Assembly: GCA_040902895.1 (NCBI GenBank)
Contig: JBBDWL010000056.1
Coordinates: 1 to 64,000 of the forward strand
DNA length: 64,000 nucleotides
DNA from: JALYRV01 sp040902895
GTDB lineage: Bacteria > Acidobacteriota > Vicinamibacteria > Vicinamibacterales > SCN-69-37
Direction: 5' to 3'
The position numbers were made by a program, and so were the translations under genes. The notes beneath the pieces were generated by a model that was not told the origin of the DNA, searched no databases, and was given only the letters and a program-made list of their open reading frames with translations. Each line of letters opens with the position of its first letter. Within the stretch, counting starts at the first letter, position 1. Positions 1 through 10,068 of the stretch are shown here, in pieces.

Positions 1-155
1 AGCCCGAGGTTGTAGTCGGTGTGGTCGCCGATCAGATTGACGCGGCCGTGACCGACGCCGGTGGCCCTGGACATGCGCACAGAGTACGCGAAGCCCGGGC
101 CGTCACAGAATTTCCGATCCGCGTCCGTCACATGCTGGCGAAAGGAGACATTCAT
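1..155 (-). CDS. galK: Galactokinase, N-terminal part (gene runs off the left edge)
   Basis: On the minus strand an open frame starts at the ATG at 155-153 and runs off the window. About 35 residues in it reads GRVNLIGDHTDYN, the GHMP-kinase substrate-binding signature specific to galactokinases (consensus GRVNLIGEHTDYN). The enzyme phosphorylates galactose with ATP in the Leloir pathway. A second possible start is the in-frame ATG at 74-72, just ahead of the motif. The residues before the motif (RATGVGH) differ from the usual RAPGRVN lead-in, so the exact N terminus is uncertain. Only about 51 residues are visible, so catalytic competence cannot be judged. Confidence 0.72.
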   Translation of the reverse strand, partial: MNVSFRQHVTDADRKFCDGPGFAYSVRMSRATGVGHGRVNLIGDHTDYNLG

Positions 156-165
156 GTGACAGCAA

Positions 166-200
166 TTCTGAATTCTTAATTCACCAACTTTGAATTCAGG
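166..200. repeat. Degenerate heptamer repeat, AT-rich, between galK and ahcY
   Basis: The gap between galK and ahcY holds TTCTGAA-TTCTTAA-TTC units with a period of about 7, ending in a second GAATTC. Its AT content stands out from the GC-rich flanks. Similar period-7 tracts occur at 1719, 9912, 12631 and 36625. Function unknown. Confidence 0.5.
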
Positions 201-203
201 CGA

Positions 204-1694
<1,491 letters not shown>

Positions 1695-1718
1695 TCTGAT
1701 CTCCCTAATTCAAAAGTA

Positions 1719-1758
1719 AAAGTTGAAAGTTCAAAATTGCATTTCAACTTTCAACTTT
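1719..1758. repeat. AT-rich heptamer repeat forming a 12-bp-arm hairpin between the ArsR fusion and ahcY
   Basis: AAAGTTGAAAGT at 1719-1730 is exactly complementary to ACTTTCAACTTT at 1747-1758, with a 16-base loop that can itself pair partly. The arms are built from AAAGTTG-like heptamers. The stop codon of the upstream gene lies in one arm. It could be an mRNA-stabilising or attenuating structure in the bicistronic message, or only a heptamer repeat array. There is no U tract, so it does not look like a classical terminator. Confidence 0.55.
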
Positions 1759-2704
1759 AAATTTCTCTCTTCCGTCCCGTTGCTACAAACAATGAAGGGC
1801 CGCGCGATGCGGCGTCGGCCGGCAGCGCGTGCACCCGAATCCCGTCGAATCCCGCGACCTCCATCAGCCGCGTGATCTGCTCGGCGCTGAAGCCGAGCCA
1901 CACATGCCCCATCTGCTGCCGATACTCTTCGCGGTCGTGCGGCAGCATGTCGATAATCAGCAGCCGTCCGCCCGCCTTCAGTGCGCGGCGCGCTTCGGCG
2001 AGCGCGACGGAAGGGTCCGGCACGTGATGCAGCACCAGCATCATCGTGGCCGCATCGAGCGAGCCGGAGTCGATCGGCAGCGACTCGAGCACGCCCGGCT
2101 TCAATTCCACGTTGGGCGCGTCGCCGACGCGCGTGCGCGCGGCCGCCAGCATCTCGTCGGATGCATCGACGGCAATCACGCGGGCTACGAACGGCGCGAG
2201 CGCGCTCGAGACAATGCCGGTGCCGCAGCCGAGATCGCCGACCGTCCACCGGTCGTCGGCGAGCGCGAGCAGGCCCTGCAGAAAGAAATTCTGGCCGAAC
2301 AGCTCTTCGCGCAGGCGATCCCAGTGGCTGGCTGACGCTGCGAAGAAGGTCTGCGAGCGGGCGGCGCGCCGCGCGAGCACCGACTTCAGCCTCCGCTGAT
2401 CCTGCGCTGCTCCGGGGCGCTCCGCAACCTGAGCGCGCGCCAGACTCCAGACGGTGTCGAGCTCCGAGCCCGGGACGACCAAAAACGAATAAAACCGGCT
2501 GGTGCCGTCACGCCGCGATCCGACCCAGCCGGTATCCGAAAGCACCTTCAGATGGCGGCTGACGGTCGACTGCGGAAGCTGCAGCACGTCGGCCAGCTCA
2601 CCCACCGTAAGCTCGCGCCGCTCGAGGATGAGCAGCATCCGGCAGCGTGTGGCATCCGACAGGGCGCCTAAGGCATCGAGCAGGGCGGGGGCGGCGACAG
2701 ACAT
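1757..2704 (-). CDS. ArsR-family HTH fused to a SAM-dependent methyltransferase; candidate SAM-cycle regulator
   Basis: The 315 residues combine an ArsR-type winged helix (about 10-75, with ALSDATRCRMLLIL and the recognition helix QSTVSRHLKVL) and a class I methyltransferase domain (about 150-300, motif I DLGCGTG at 157-163, then VDASDEM). A domain that binds SAM or SAH, placed directly upstream of ahcY, suggests that the methyltransferase fold is a sensor or that the protein tunes SAM recycling. ArsR-family regulators of SAM-cycle genes (SahR) are known in other bacteria; that this protein does the same job is inference. A 10-bp-arm palindrome overlaps the start codon and is a good candidate autoregulatory operator. 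Expression as an operon with ahcY is likely. Confidence 0.9.
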   Translation of the reverse strand: MSVAAPALLDALGALSDATRCRMLLILERRELTVGELADVLQLPQSTVSRHLKVLSDTGWVGSRRDGTSRFYSFLVVPGSELDTVWSLARAQVAERPGAAQDQRRLKSVLARRAARSQTFFAASASHWDRLREELFGQNFFLQGLLALADDRWTVGDLGCGTGIVSSALAPFVARVIAVDASDEMLAAARTRVGDAPNVELKPGVLESLPIDSGSLDAATMMLVLHHVPDPSVALAEARRALKAGGRLLIIDMLPHDREEYRQQMGHVWLGFSAEQITRLMEVAGFDGIRVHALPADAASRGPSLFVATGRKREI

Positions 2705-2727
2705 CTATCCGTAAATCCGGATAGATG
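2702..2727. promoter_or_regulatory. Perfect palindrome over the start codon of the ArsR-methyltransferase gene (putative operator)
   Basis: CATCTATCCG at 2702-2711 and CGGATAGATG at 2718-2727 are exact reverse complements separated by six bases (TAAATC). The CAT at 2702-2704 is the start codon of the regulator on the minus strand. Size and symmetry fit a dimeric ArsR-family site, and the position suits autorepression. No second copy was seen in front of ahcY, consistent with control through the shared transcript. Confidence 0.65.
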
Positions 2728-2743
2728 ATAACACAGGCCAGTT

Positions 2744-2832
2744 ATTCAACCCGGCTTATTTTCCCGTCCTTCGAGTCATCTCGCCCGGCTGGTGATATGA
2801 CTCTTCGGACCCGAAAATAAGCCGGGTTGAAT
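2744..2832. repeat. Long imperfect inverted repeat (36-bp arms) at the 3' end of the rhodanese gene
   Basis: The arm at 2744-2779 begins ATTCAACCCGGCTTATTTTC, and the arm at 2797-2832 ends GAAAATAAGCCGGGTTGAAT. The outer 20 bases match perfectly and the inner 16 with a few mismatches, around a 17-base loop. The element encodes the last 26 or so residues of the rhodanese and supplies its TAA stop. It looks like a REP or miniature mobile element that invaded the 3' end of the gene; it could also act as a terminator or mRNA-end structure. Confidence 0.7.
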
Positions 2833-3727
2833 TAGCCGGCAGGTTCCTCCGCGACCAGTCCTCGAAGGAACCGTCGTACAGGACGACCTTGTGTCCGAGC
2901 AGGCGCGCGGCGAACAGGACGGCGGTGGCTTGCTGGCCGATGTGGCAGTAGGTCACGACGGTGTCGTCCGGCTTCACGCCGGCCGCAGCGAACAGCGCTC
3001 GCAGCTCCGCCTGGGATTTCAGCAACCCATCGGCGGTGGTCAGGGTGGTGTACGGAACACTGAGCGCGCCGGCAATGTGTCCTGCCTTGTGGCGAGCGGC
3101 CTGGCTCCCGCCGACCTGCGTGCCGTCATAAAACGCCGGCAGACGCGCGTCGACGATCGCGAATCCTGGTTTGCTCAGGCGTGTCTGGACGAACTCCGCG
3201 TCAGCCACGACCGGTCTGACCTTCAACGGAGACAACTTCCCCGCGCCCGGAGCGGCAACGTCGGTGGTGACTGGGCGCTTTTCCCGCGTCCATGCGTCGA
3301 GGCCGCCATCAAGCAGAGAGACATTGTCGAGACCGGCCCAATGCAGCGTGAGTATCAGGCGTGTCGCGAGCGTGATCGGGCCGCCGGCGTGGTAGACGAC
3401 GATGTGCAAATCGTCGGAGATGCCGAGCGCGGCGAGGCGCTCGCGCAGTACGTCTGGCGGCAGCATCTCGAGATTGAGTTCCTGCGTGCGCGCGTGCAGG
3501 GAGTTGCGGACGTCGGCGAAGCGGGCGCCGGCAATATGCGCCGCGTCATAGCCCGCTTTCTCGCCCACATGCAGCAGCACGAGTTTGGGATCGTTGAGAC
3601 GACCGGCCAGGTCGGCCGTCGACACCAAGATTGATTGACCGACGGCCTCGGCCGGCACGGCCAGAAAAAGCACAACGGACGCGGCAAGCGCGGGCAGAGC
3701 ACGTCGCACAGTCACCTCACAGGCCAA
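2756..3727 (-). CDS. Secreted two-domain rhodanese (thiosulfate sulfurtransferase-like)
   Basis: An N-terminal hydrophobic segment (about 10-30) predicts export. Two rhodanese modules follow. The first (about 35-145) has HAGGPITLAT where an active-site loop would be and no Cys. The second (about 170-300) carries the catalytic Cys in TYCHIGQQAT. This is the usual inactive plus active layout of thiosulfate or 3-mercaptopyruvate sulfurtransferases, which move sulfane sulfur. The longest frame starts at a TTG (3727); GTG codons at 3715 and 3709 are equally plausible starts. After the natural-looking end at NLPAN, the last residues are encoded by a long inverted repeat, so the C terminus is probably a repeat-derived tail. 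Confidence 0.88.
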   Translation of the reverse strand: MACEVTVRRALPALAASVVLFLAVPAEAVGQSILVSTADLAGRLNDPKLVLLHVGEKAGYDAAHIAGARFADVRNSLHARTQELNLEMLPPDVLRERLAALGISDDLHIVVYHAGGPITLATRLILTLHWAGLDNVSLLDGGLDAWTREKRPVTTDVAAPGAGKLSPLKVRPVVADAEFVQTRLSKPGFAIVDARLPAFYDGTQVGGSQAARHKAGHIAGALSVPYTTLTTADGLLKSQAELRALFAAAGVKPDDTVVTYCHIGQQATAVLFAARLLGHKVVLYDGSFEDWSRRNLPANSTRLIFGSEESYHQPGEMTRRTGK

Positions 3728-3811
3728 TCTACAAGGGATGGCGACGCCGCGCCAGACCTAAACAGCCGGGCTAGGTGCGGTTGGCCTTGTGTTCGCATCT
3801 GATCCGTATCG

Positions 3812-5344
3812 ATGGAACGGATCGCCCGCAAGAAAGTGCTGCTGATTGTCATCGATGCCGCGTCTCCGTGGGCGCTGAAACCGGCCCTCGAGGCAGGGCG
3901 TCTGCCGACGCTCGCGCGGCTCGCGGAACAGGGCGAATGGAACTGGGCGGGCGCGTCCATCTTTCCGTCCATCACGCCCGCGGCGACCTGCAGCATCGCG
4001 ACCGGCCGCTATCCGGTGCAGTCTGGCATCGGCGGCGCGGCGTGGTACGAGCGCGATCGCGACAAGCTGCATTACTACGGCGACGATTTCTGGGTGATCG
4101 CGCTCGAGGGATTCGGCAGCTTCCTGCGCGATTTCCTCGAAGAGCTGAATGGCGACCGGCTTCGTGCGCCGACGTTATTTCAGACCGTGGAGCGCGCCGG
4201 CCTGCGCGCGACCTGCATCAACTATCTGATCTTCAAAGGGGATGTGCCGCACCGGGCCGATACACCCGCGATGCTGAAGCTGCTGCCCGGCGCCCCACCA
4301 CATTTCACCTTGCACGGACCGACGCACCTGCTGCTTGGCGACTGGGTATCGACGCCGGCGCCCGGCGGCAGCGTGATGACGCCGGCCGGAGGGCCGCACC
4401 ATCGCTTCGGCATGGACGATGCCTCGACCCTCCATCTGCTCCATCAGATCGGCGACACGCGCGATGCCGGCGACTTCGTGCTCGCGTATTTTGCCGACAA
4501 CGATTATCGCAGCCACGAGGTCGGGCCCCTTGCGGCCGTGCCCGTCATCGAGCGCATCGACACAGGCCTCGGCGACTTCTTCGAGCGCATGGGGGGTCTC
4601 GAACGTTTTCTCGACGAGTACGCGGTGATCGTGACGTCGGATCATTCGCACTGCGACATCCTGCAGACGAAAGCCGAGGCCGCTGTTGACCTGCAGGCGC
4701 TGCTCTCCGATTTCATTCCGGCCCGGCTTGCAGACGGCTGGGCGCAGGGTGGGGAGATCATGATCTGTCCGAACATGCGCGCGGCGCAGATCTACTTCCG
4801 CGTCGTCAGCGCGCAGGCGCTGGCACGCGCCATGGCCTCGATGCTGGCTGACCCGCGCATCGACCAGGTGATCTGGCCGGCTGCCGCCACCGAGCCGAGC
4901 GCTCCGGGATTCAAGGTCGCGACGGCCGATCGCGGCACGCTGCATTTCTGGACCGCGCGTCCCGACGCGGTGCCCGGATCCTCGAGCGCGACGGACGACC
5001 ACGGCACGACATGGAGCTGGCGCGGTGACCTGTCAGCGGTGGATGCGCGGGCCGAGGGAGGGCGAATCGAGTACGGCGATTACCCGAACGCGCTCGAGCG
5101 GCTTGCCGGCGGCGTGGGCTTCGATGACGGCGGCGATCTGTGGGTCACGGCGAAACCGGGCTATGAGTTCGCCTTGCCAGGCGGAGACGTCCATGTGCGC
5201 GGCGCGTCACACGGCGCGCTGCATGCGCTCGACTCGACGACACCCGCTCTGCTCGCGGGCGCACCGCCAGGCATCACGCTGCCCATCAACGTTCGATCAA
5301 TCGATGTCGCTCCGCTCGTGCTGCGGATGCTTGGCATCAATTAG
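3812..5344 (+). CDS. Alkaline-phosphatase-superfamily phosphodiesterase-like protein
   Basis: The 510-residue product fits the type I phosphodiesterase/nucleotide pyrophosphatase group. Visible features are the first metal Asp in LLIVIDAASPW (about 14), the nucleophile region SITPAATCSIATGRYP with Thr, the ligand stretch ADNDYRSHEVGP, and TSDHSHCD near residue 275. No signal peptide is evident, so it appears cytoplasmic. The substrate cannot be told from sequence; nucleotide, phospholipid-headgroup or phosphonate esters are options. Its TAG stop overlaps the stop of the convergent amidohydrolase by four bases. Confidence 0.85.
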   Translation: MERIARKKVLLIVIDAASPWALKPALEAGRLPTLARLAEQGEWNWAGASIFPSITPAATCSIATGRYPVQSGIGGAAWYERDRDKLHYYGDDFWVIALEGFGSFLRDFLEELNGDRLRAPTLFQTVERAGLRATCINYLIFKGDVPHRADTPAMLKLLPGAPPHFTLHGPTHLLLGDWVSTPAPGGSVMTPAGGPHHRFGMDDASTLHLLHQIGDTRDAGDFVLAYFADNDYRSHEVGPLAAVPVIERIDTGLGDFFERMGGLERFLDEYAVIVTSDHSHCDILQTKAEAAVDLQALLSDFIPARLADGWAQGGEIMICPNMRAAQIYFRVVSAQALARAMASMLADPRIDQVIWPAAATEPSAPGFKVATADRGTLHFWTARPDAVPGSSSATDDHGTTWSWRGDLSAVDARAEGGRIEYGDYPNALERLAGGVGFDDGGDLWVTAKPGYEFALPGGDVHVRGASHGALHALDSTTPALLAGAPPGITLPINVRSIDVAPLVLRMLGIN

Positions 5345-6894
5345 TTTCGGCGCAGGACTTTTCCTGGCCGTTTTCCCGTAAACGCTCCGTCCTGAATCAC
5401 CGGCTGGCCGTTGACGAGCACGAGCCACATGCCTTCGGACATCTGGTGAGGATCTTCGTAGGTGGCGCGCTCGCGGAGCGCCGCAGGATCGAACACCACG
5501 AGATCCGCAGTCGCGCCTGGCTGGAGCAGGCCGCGGCCCTCGAGGCCGAACGTCGAGGCGGGCAGGCTGGTCATCGAACGAATCGCCTCTTCGAGTGAGA
5601 TGACGCCGCGATCGCGCACATAGCGCGTCAGTTTGCGCGTGAACGCGCCGTTGTTGCGCGGATGCGGCCGGCCCTGGCCCGGCAGCGACATGCCGCCGTC
5701 GCTCGACGTCATCATCCACGGCCGTCGCATCAGCGACACGATGTCTTCGTCAGACATGTTGAACGAGACGACCGAGGCGCCGCCCGCTTCGACGATCTCG
5801 AGCGCGGTGATGTCGGCGCTCTTCTGCCGCGCCTCGGCGATCTGCTCGAGCGACTGTCCCTCGAGCGCGCGATCGGCGCCGTGCGACGCAATCACCAGCG
5901 CGCGGGCGCCGCCGCGGCGGCGGATGTTCTCGCGCATCTCCGCCAGAATCTTCGCCCGCGTGGCGGGATCGGCCAGCCGCGTGCGGAACTCCGCGTTGCC
6001 GCCGGCCTGCGCCCATCGGGGCACGACCGCCGCCCCGATGCTGGTGGATGACGCCTCATAGGGATACTGATCGGCGAGCACGTCAACGCCCCGCGCGCGC
6101 GCCAGCTCGATGCGCGTCGCCGCCGCGGCGGCAAGTCCCCAGTTGTCGGGCCCAAGCGCCTTCATGTGGGTCACGACGGCGCGGACCCGGGCCCGTTCGG
6201 CGACGTCGATGACCTCCTGCACCGAGGCAATCAGTCCAATCGAATAGTTCGCCTCGTCACGGATGTGGCTGGCATAGACGCCGCCGGCGGCGCGGGCGAG
6301 CACGATGACCTCGTCGAGCGTCGCGAAACTGCCGGGCGCGTAGAAGAGACCGCTCGACAGACCGAACGCGCCCTCCACCACGGCGCGCGCTACGAGCGCC
6401 TCCATCTTCGAAAGTTCTTCAGCCGTGGGCGCGCGATCGGCCGGTCCGAGAATCGCGGATCTGACGCTGCCATGTCCGATCAACAGGCCGACGTTGACGC
6501 CCGTTCCACCCTTCTCGAGCGCGGCGCGCTGGGCCGCGAGGTCGATGGGACCGCCGCCATCCGGATTGCCGATGATCGTGGTCACGCCCTGCGCGACAAG
6601 CGATCGCGCGTCGCGAAGCGCGTCCCGCGTGAGCGCTTCGGCCGCGTGCGAATGCACATCGATGAATCCCGGCGCGATCAGCCGGCCGGCCGCATCAATC
6701 GTGCGCGCGGCCGGCGCTCCCTGCAGCCTGCCGACCGCCGCCACGCGGTCGCCCCGAATCCCCACATCCGCCCTGCGCCACGGATTGCCGCTGCCGTCGA
6801 GCAGCCGCGCGTTGACGATCAGGAGATCGAAGGGGACCGGCTGTGCCGGAACGAGGAACAAAGCGAGAAGGGACGGCAGGAAAAAGCGCGGCAT
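5341..6894 (-). CDS. Exported D-aminoacylase/N-acyl-D-amino-acid deacylase-type amidohydrolase
   Basis: I chose the ATG at 6894 because the product then begins with a signal peptide (MPRFFLPSLLALFLVPAQP); the open frame extends upstream without coding character. About 517 residues. Amidohydrolase signatures are the HxH in DVHSHAAEAL, SHIRDEANYS, VVTHMKALG and the catalytic Asp in TSSDGGMSLPG followed by RPHPRNNGAF, typical of the D-aminoacylase branch. These enzymes hydrolyse N-acyl-D-amino acids, here probably in the periplasm as part of peptide or cell-wall scavenging. The gene converges on the phosphodiesterase gene with a four-base stop overlap. Confidence 0.9.
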   Translation of the reverse strand: MPRFFLPSLLALFLVPAQPVPFDLLIVNARLLDGSGNPWRRADVGIRGDRVAAVGRLQGAPAARTIDAAGRLIAPGFIDVHSHAAEALTRDALRDARSLVAQGVTTIIGNPDGGGPIDLAAQRAALEKGGTGVNVGLLIGHGSVRSAILGPADRAPTAEELSKMEALVARAVVEGAFGLSSGLFYAPGSFATLDEVIVLARAAGGVYASHIRDEANYSIGLIASVQEVIDVAERARVRAVVTHMKALGPDNWGLAAAAATRIELARARGVDVLADQYPYEASSTSIGAAVVPRWAQAGGNAEFRTRLADPATRAKILAEMRENIRRRGGARALVIASHGADRALEGQSLEQIAEARQKSADITALEIVEAGGASVVSFNMSDEDIVSLMRRPWMMTSSDGGMSLPGQGRPHPRNNGAFTRKLTRYVRDRGVISLEEAIRSMTSLPASTFGLEGRGLLQPGATADLVVFDPAALRERATYEDPHQMSEGMWLVLVNGQPVIQDGAFTGKRPGKVLRRN

Positions 6895-6950
6895 CCGGGA
6901 ATTGTATGGGGAATCGAACCGGTGGAACCACTGTTGCACCCGTTCTCTGC

Positions 6951-7304
6951 ATGGATCATCTGAACCTGAGCAACGACCGCGACACCACACGCAATGTCTG
7001 GCAGGAATCAGCCGCGACGCACCTCATGGACCGCCTGGGATCGCTCGGCACCAGCCGCGCGCTCGTCGTGGCGGGCGGCGCCACGCTCGCCGCACTCGGG
7101 CTCCGCCGGCGCGGCGTGATCGGCGGCCTGCTGACCGCGGTCGGCAGCGCCCTGCTCTATCGCGGCCTCACCGGCCGCGACGACCTCGCGGCCGCCCGTG
7201 CGTGGAGCGCCGAAACCCTTCGGGCCCGCGGCTGGCAGTCTCCTGACGACGTCGACGAAGCCGCGAAGGAATCCTTCCCGGCCAGCGACCCTCCTTCGCA
7301 CTGA
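6951..7304 (+). CDS. Small membrane protein, DUF2892-like, with a C-terminal SFPASDPP motif
   Basis: The start at 6951 gives 117 residues (MDHLNLSNDRD...). A hydrophobic, Gly-rich central part (about 35-75) forms two short membrane helices, as in YgaP-type DUF2892 proteins. The C terminus VDEAAKESFPASDPPSH is a recurrent tail in small bacterial proteins of unknown role. The frame is open further upstream, but that part overlaps the 5' end of the divergent amidohydrolase and lacks sense. The 150 bases that follow, up to the permease at 7459, show no feature. Confidence 0.7.
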   Translation: MDHLNLSNDRDTTRNVWQESAATHLMDRLGSLGTSRALVVAGGATLAALGLRRRGVIGGLLTAVGSALLYRGLTGRDDLAAARAWSAETLRARGWQSPDDVDEAAKESFPASDPPSH

Positions 7305-7458
7305 TCTTTCCGGCGGGGATCCCTGCACCCCACCTGGCTCGGTCGCTCGCGGGGCCCCCACACCCCGCTCCGCTTCCTCGCATCTCTCCGGCGGGAACCT
7401 CGTGGCGCAAGGGCTTGCCAACCTTTGCGCCACGTTCGACATCTAACAGCCGGGACTT

Positions 7459-9912
7459 ATGGAAACGCTGCTTCAAGACATCCGCTACGCGGCCCGCTCG
7501 CTCGTCAAGGCGCCCGGCTTCGCCGCACTCACGATTCTCACCCTCGCACTTGGCATTGGCGCCAACACCGCGATCTTCAGCGTGGTCAACGCCGTGGTGC
7601 TGCGGCCGCTACCCTATCCGCAGCCCGAGCGGCTGGTGTACGTCACGACGCAGTTCCCGACGCTGGGTTTCGATCAGTTCTGGATGTCGATGCCGGAGTT
7701 CCTCGAATATCGCCAGTGGTCGACCTTATACGACGTCATCGGCGCCTACACGGTAGGGGCCTCGAACCTCGGCGCCGATCAGCCGATGCGCCCGGTGCGC
7801 GCCGCGGTCACCGAAGATCTGATTCCCGCGCTGGGCGTCGCGCCGATTCGCGGCCGCGGCTTTACAAAGGCCGACACCTTGCCCGGCGCCGAGGATGTCG
7901 CGATTCTCTCGACCGAGCTCTGGCAGCGCGCATTCGGCGCCGATCCGTCGGTGCTCAATCGCGTCGTCGACATCGACGGCGCGCCGACACGGATCGTCGG
8001 CATCATGCCGCGCGGCTTCGACGTGCACGACCAGCGCGTCGAGCTGTGGCTGCCGCTCACCATCGATCCGGCGAATCCGGGCAACCGCGGCGGACACTTT
8101 CTGTATCTCGTGGGCCGGCTGAAGGCGAACGTGGGCATCGATCAGGCGCGCGCCGAGCTCGATACGCTCATCCGCCGCTGGAACACCGATTTCCCGGGCA
8201 CGCACACGCCGCACCCGGTGAACCATCGCCTGCGCATCGATCCGCTCAAGGAAGACATCATCGGCAGCGTGGCCACGGCGCTCTGGGTGCTGCAGGGCGC
8301 GGTTGCGTTCGTGCTGCTGATTGCATGCGCGAATCTCGCGAACCTGCTGCTGGCACGCGCCGAGACGCGGCAGCGTGAGTTCGCGGTGCGCGCGGCCCTC
8401 GGAGCCGGCATGGGCAGAATGCTGCGCCAGTTCGTGACCGAGGGCGTGATCCTCGCGCTGGTCGCAGCCGTCGCGGGCGTGGGCCTCGCCTATCTGGGCC
8501 TCGATCTCATCGTGGCGACCAACAGCGAGGGCATTCCATTCGCCAACAGCATCCGTATCGACGGCAGCGTGCTGCTCTTCACGCTGGGCGTCGCTGTGCT
8601 TACGGGCTTCATCTTCGGTCTCGCGCCGCTCATGCTCGCGCGGGGCCTGAATCTGAACAACTCGCTGAAGGAGGCCGGCACGCGCGGCAGCTCGGCCGGC
8701 GCGGGCCGCAAGCGTCTGCGCAACCTGCTGGTCGTCGCCGAAGTGGCGCTCGCGGTGGTGCTCGTCATCGGCGCCGGGCTGCTCATTCGATCGTTCGCCA
8801 ACCTGATGCGCGTCGACGCGGGATTCGATCGATCGAGAATGGTGACGTTCGGCCTTGTGCTGCCGACCTCGCGCTACCAGCCGCCACAGCGCGTCGCATT
8901 CTTCTCACGTCTCACCGGGCAGTTGCGGCAGCTGCCTGGCGTGCGCGCGGTGTCGCTGATGAGCGGCCTGCCGCCGCTGCGCGCCGTCAATGCCAACGAT
9001 ACCGACTTCGAGCACATCACGGGCAACGAAGCCGGCGACGACACACCTTCCGAGAATGTGGACTACTGGCAGTACGTCTCGCACGAGTATGTCGAGACGA
9101 TGGGTATCCCTGTCGTCAAGGGCCGCGACTTCGAGCCGCAGGATATCGGCGGCAATCCGGTGTTGCTGATTAACGAGACCCTCGCGAGCACGTTCTACGA
9201 GGGCATCGATCCAATCGGGCGGAGGATCAAGCCCGGGTTCGCAGATAACAGCCCGTGGGCCACGATCGTGGGCGTGCTGAAGGACGTCAAACAGGGCGGC
9301 ATCTCGGACGAGACGGGCACGGAGCTGTACATGCTCTATGACCAGACGCCGCACTTGCTCGGCGGCGCCACGGGCAGCATGAACATCGTCGTCAGGACAG
9401 AGACGGATCCGGCGGCATTGGCGCCCGATATCCGGAGGATCGTCCGCGAAGCCGACGCCACGCTGCCGCTGGTGCGATATCGATCCATGGATGAAGTGTT
9501 CGCCGCGGCGGTCGCGCGGCCACGATTCCTCACCACGCTGCTCGGCATTTTCGCCGGGCTCGCGCTGCTGCTCGCCGCGATCGGCACCTACGGCATCCTG
9601 TCGTACGCCGTCACCGAGCGCCGGCAGGAAATCGGCATCCGCATGGCGCTTGGCGCGTCGCGCAAATCGGTGCTCGCCATGGTCCTGCGCCACGGGCTCG
9701 TGCTGGCCGGCGTGGGCCTGATTCTCGGTCTCGGCGCATCAGTGCTGCTCACGCGTGTGCTGCAGGCGCAGCTGTTCAACGTGCAGCCGATCGATCCCGT
9801 AACGATGGCCGCCGTCAGCGTCTTCATCAGCATCGTCGCGATGCTGGCGTGCCTCATCCCCGCGCGGAGGGCGACGACGGTGGATCCGATGATCGTCCTA
9901 AGGCAGGAGTAA
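7459..9912 (+). CDS. ADOP-type ABC transporter permease (MacB/FtsX-like)
   Basis: The 817-residue protein has the duplicated FtsX layout of acidobacterial orphan permeases. After METLLQDIRYAARSLVKAPG comes a first helix (about 20-40), a periplasmic MacB-like core domain (to about 270) and three helices (about 280-400). A second periplasmic core (about 440-680) and a final helix bundle (about 690-810) follow, ending in PARRATTVDPMIVLRQE. No ATPase gene is adjacent. In the family these permeases are thought to export lipids or small molecules or to act in mechanotransmission. It begins directly with the permease and lacks the extra cytoplasmic N-terminal segment seen in the broken copy at 29681. 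Confidence 0.93.
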   Translation: METLLQDIRYAARSLVKAPGFAALTILTLALGIGANTAIFSVVNAVVLRPLPYPQPERLVYVTTQFPTLGFDQFWMSMPEFLEYRQWSTLYDVIGAYTVGASNLGADQPMRPVRAAVTEDLIPALGVAPIRGRGFTKADTLPGAEDVAILSTELWQRAFGADPSVLNRVVDIDGAPTRIVGIMPRGFDVHDQRVELWLPLTIDPANPGNRGGHFLYLVGRLKANVGIDQARAELDTLIRRWNTDFPGTHTPHPVNHRLRIDPLKEDIIGSVATALWVLQGAVAFVLLIACANLANLLLARAETRQREFAVRAALGAGMGRMLRQFVTEGVILALVAAVAGVGLAYLGLDLIVATNSEGIPFANSIRIDGSVLLFTLGVAVLTGFIFGLAPLMLARGLNLNNSLKEAGTRGSSAGAGRKRLRNLLVVAEVALAVVLVIGAGLLIRSFANLMRVDAGFDRSRMVTFGLVLPTSRYQPPQRVAFFSRLTGQLRQLPGVRAVSLMSGLPPLRAVNANDTDFEHITGNEAGDDTPSENVDYWQYVSHEYVETMGIPVVKGRDFEPQDIGGNPVLLINETLASTFYEGIDPIGRRIKPGFADNSPWATIVGVLKDVKQGGISDETGTELYMLYDQTPHLLGGATGSMNIVVRTETDPAALAPDIRRIVREADATLPLVRYRSMDEVFAAAVARPRFLTTLLGIFAGLALLLAAIGTYGILSYAVTERRQEIGIRMALGASRKSVLAMVLRHGLVLAGVGLILGLGASVLLTRVLQAQLFNVQPIDPVTMAAVSVFISIVAMLACLIPARRATTVDPMIVLRQE

Positions 9913-9978
9913 TTGAAGATTGATGATCTGTGATTGAAGATTCATTGCAGATCGAAGATTGGAGACTGGACATTGGGC
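9912..9978. repeat. Degenerate ATTGAAG heptamer array
   Basis: Directly after the permease stop there are about nine units with period 7: ATTGAAG, ATTGATG, ATCTGTG, ATTGAAG, a unit with a 4-base insertion, ATCGAAG, ATTGGAG, ACTGGAC, ATTGGGC. It resembles the short tandemly repeated heptamers known from cyanobacteria. It ends about 90 bases before the tonB start. No promoter or gene was recognised in the rest of the gap. Confidence 0.65.
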
Positions 9979-10068
9979 GGCCGCGGGAACCGGGCGCCGG
10001 GGGTGGTGTCAAACGTAAGCAAGCAGGAAGGCCTTCCTGGAACCCGCACATCCGAAGGGTGGTTCCCG

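Noticed and set aside
1695..1756. SAH riboswitch in front of ahcY
   Set aside because: The 62-base gap is AT-rich heptamer repeat with a simple hairpin; the GC-rich conserved core of SAH riboswitches is absent.
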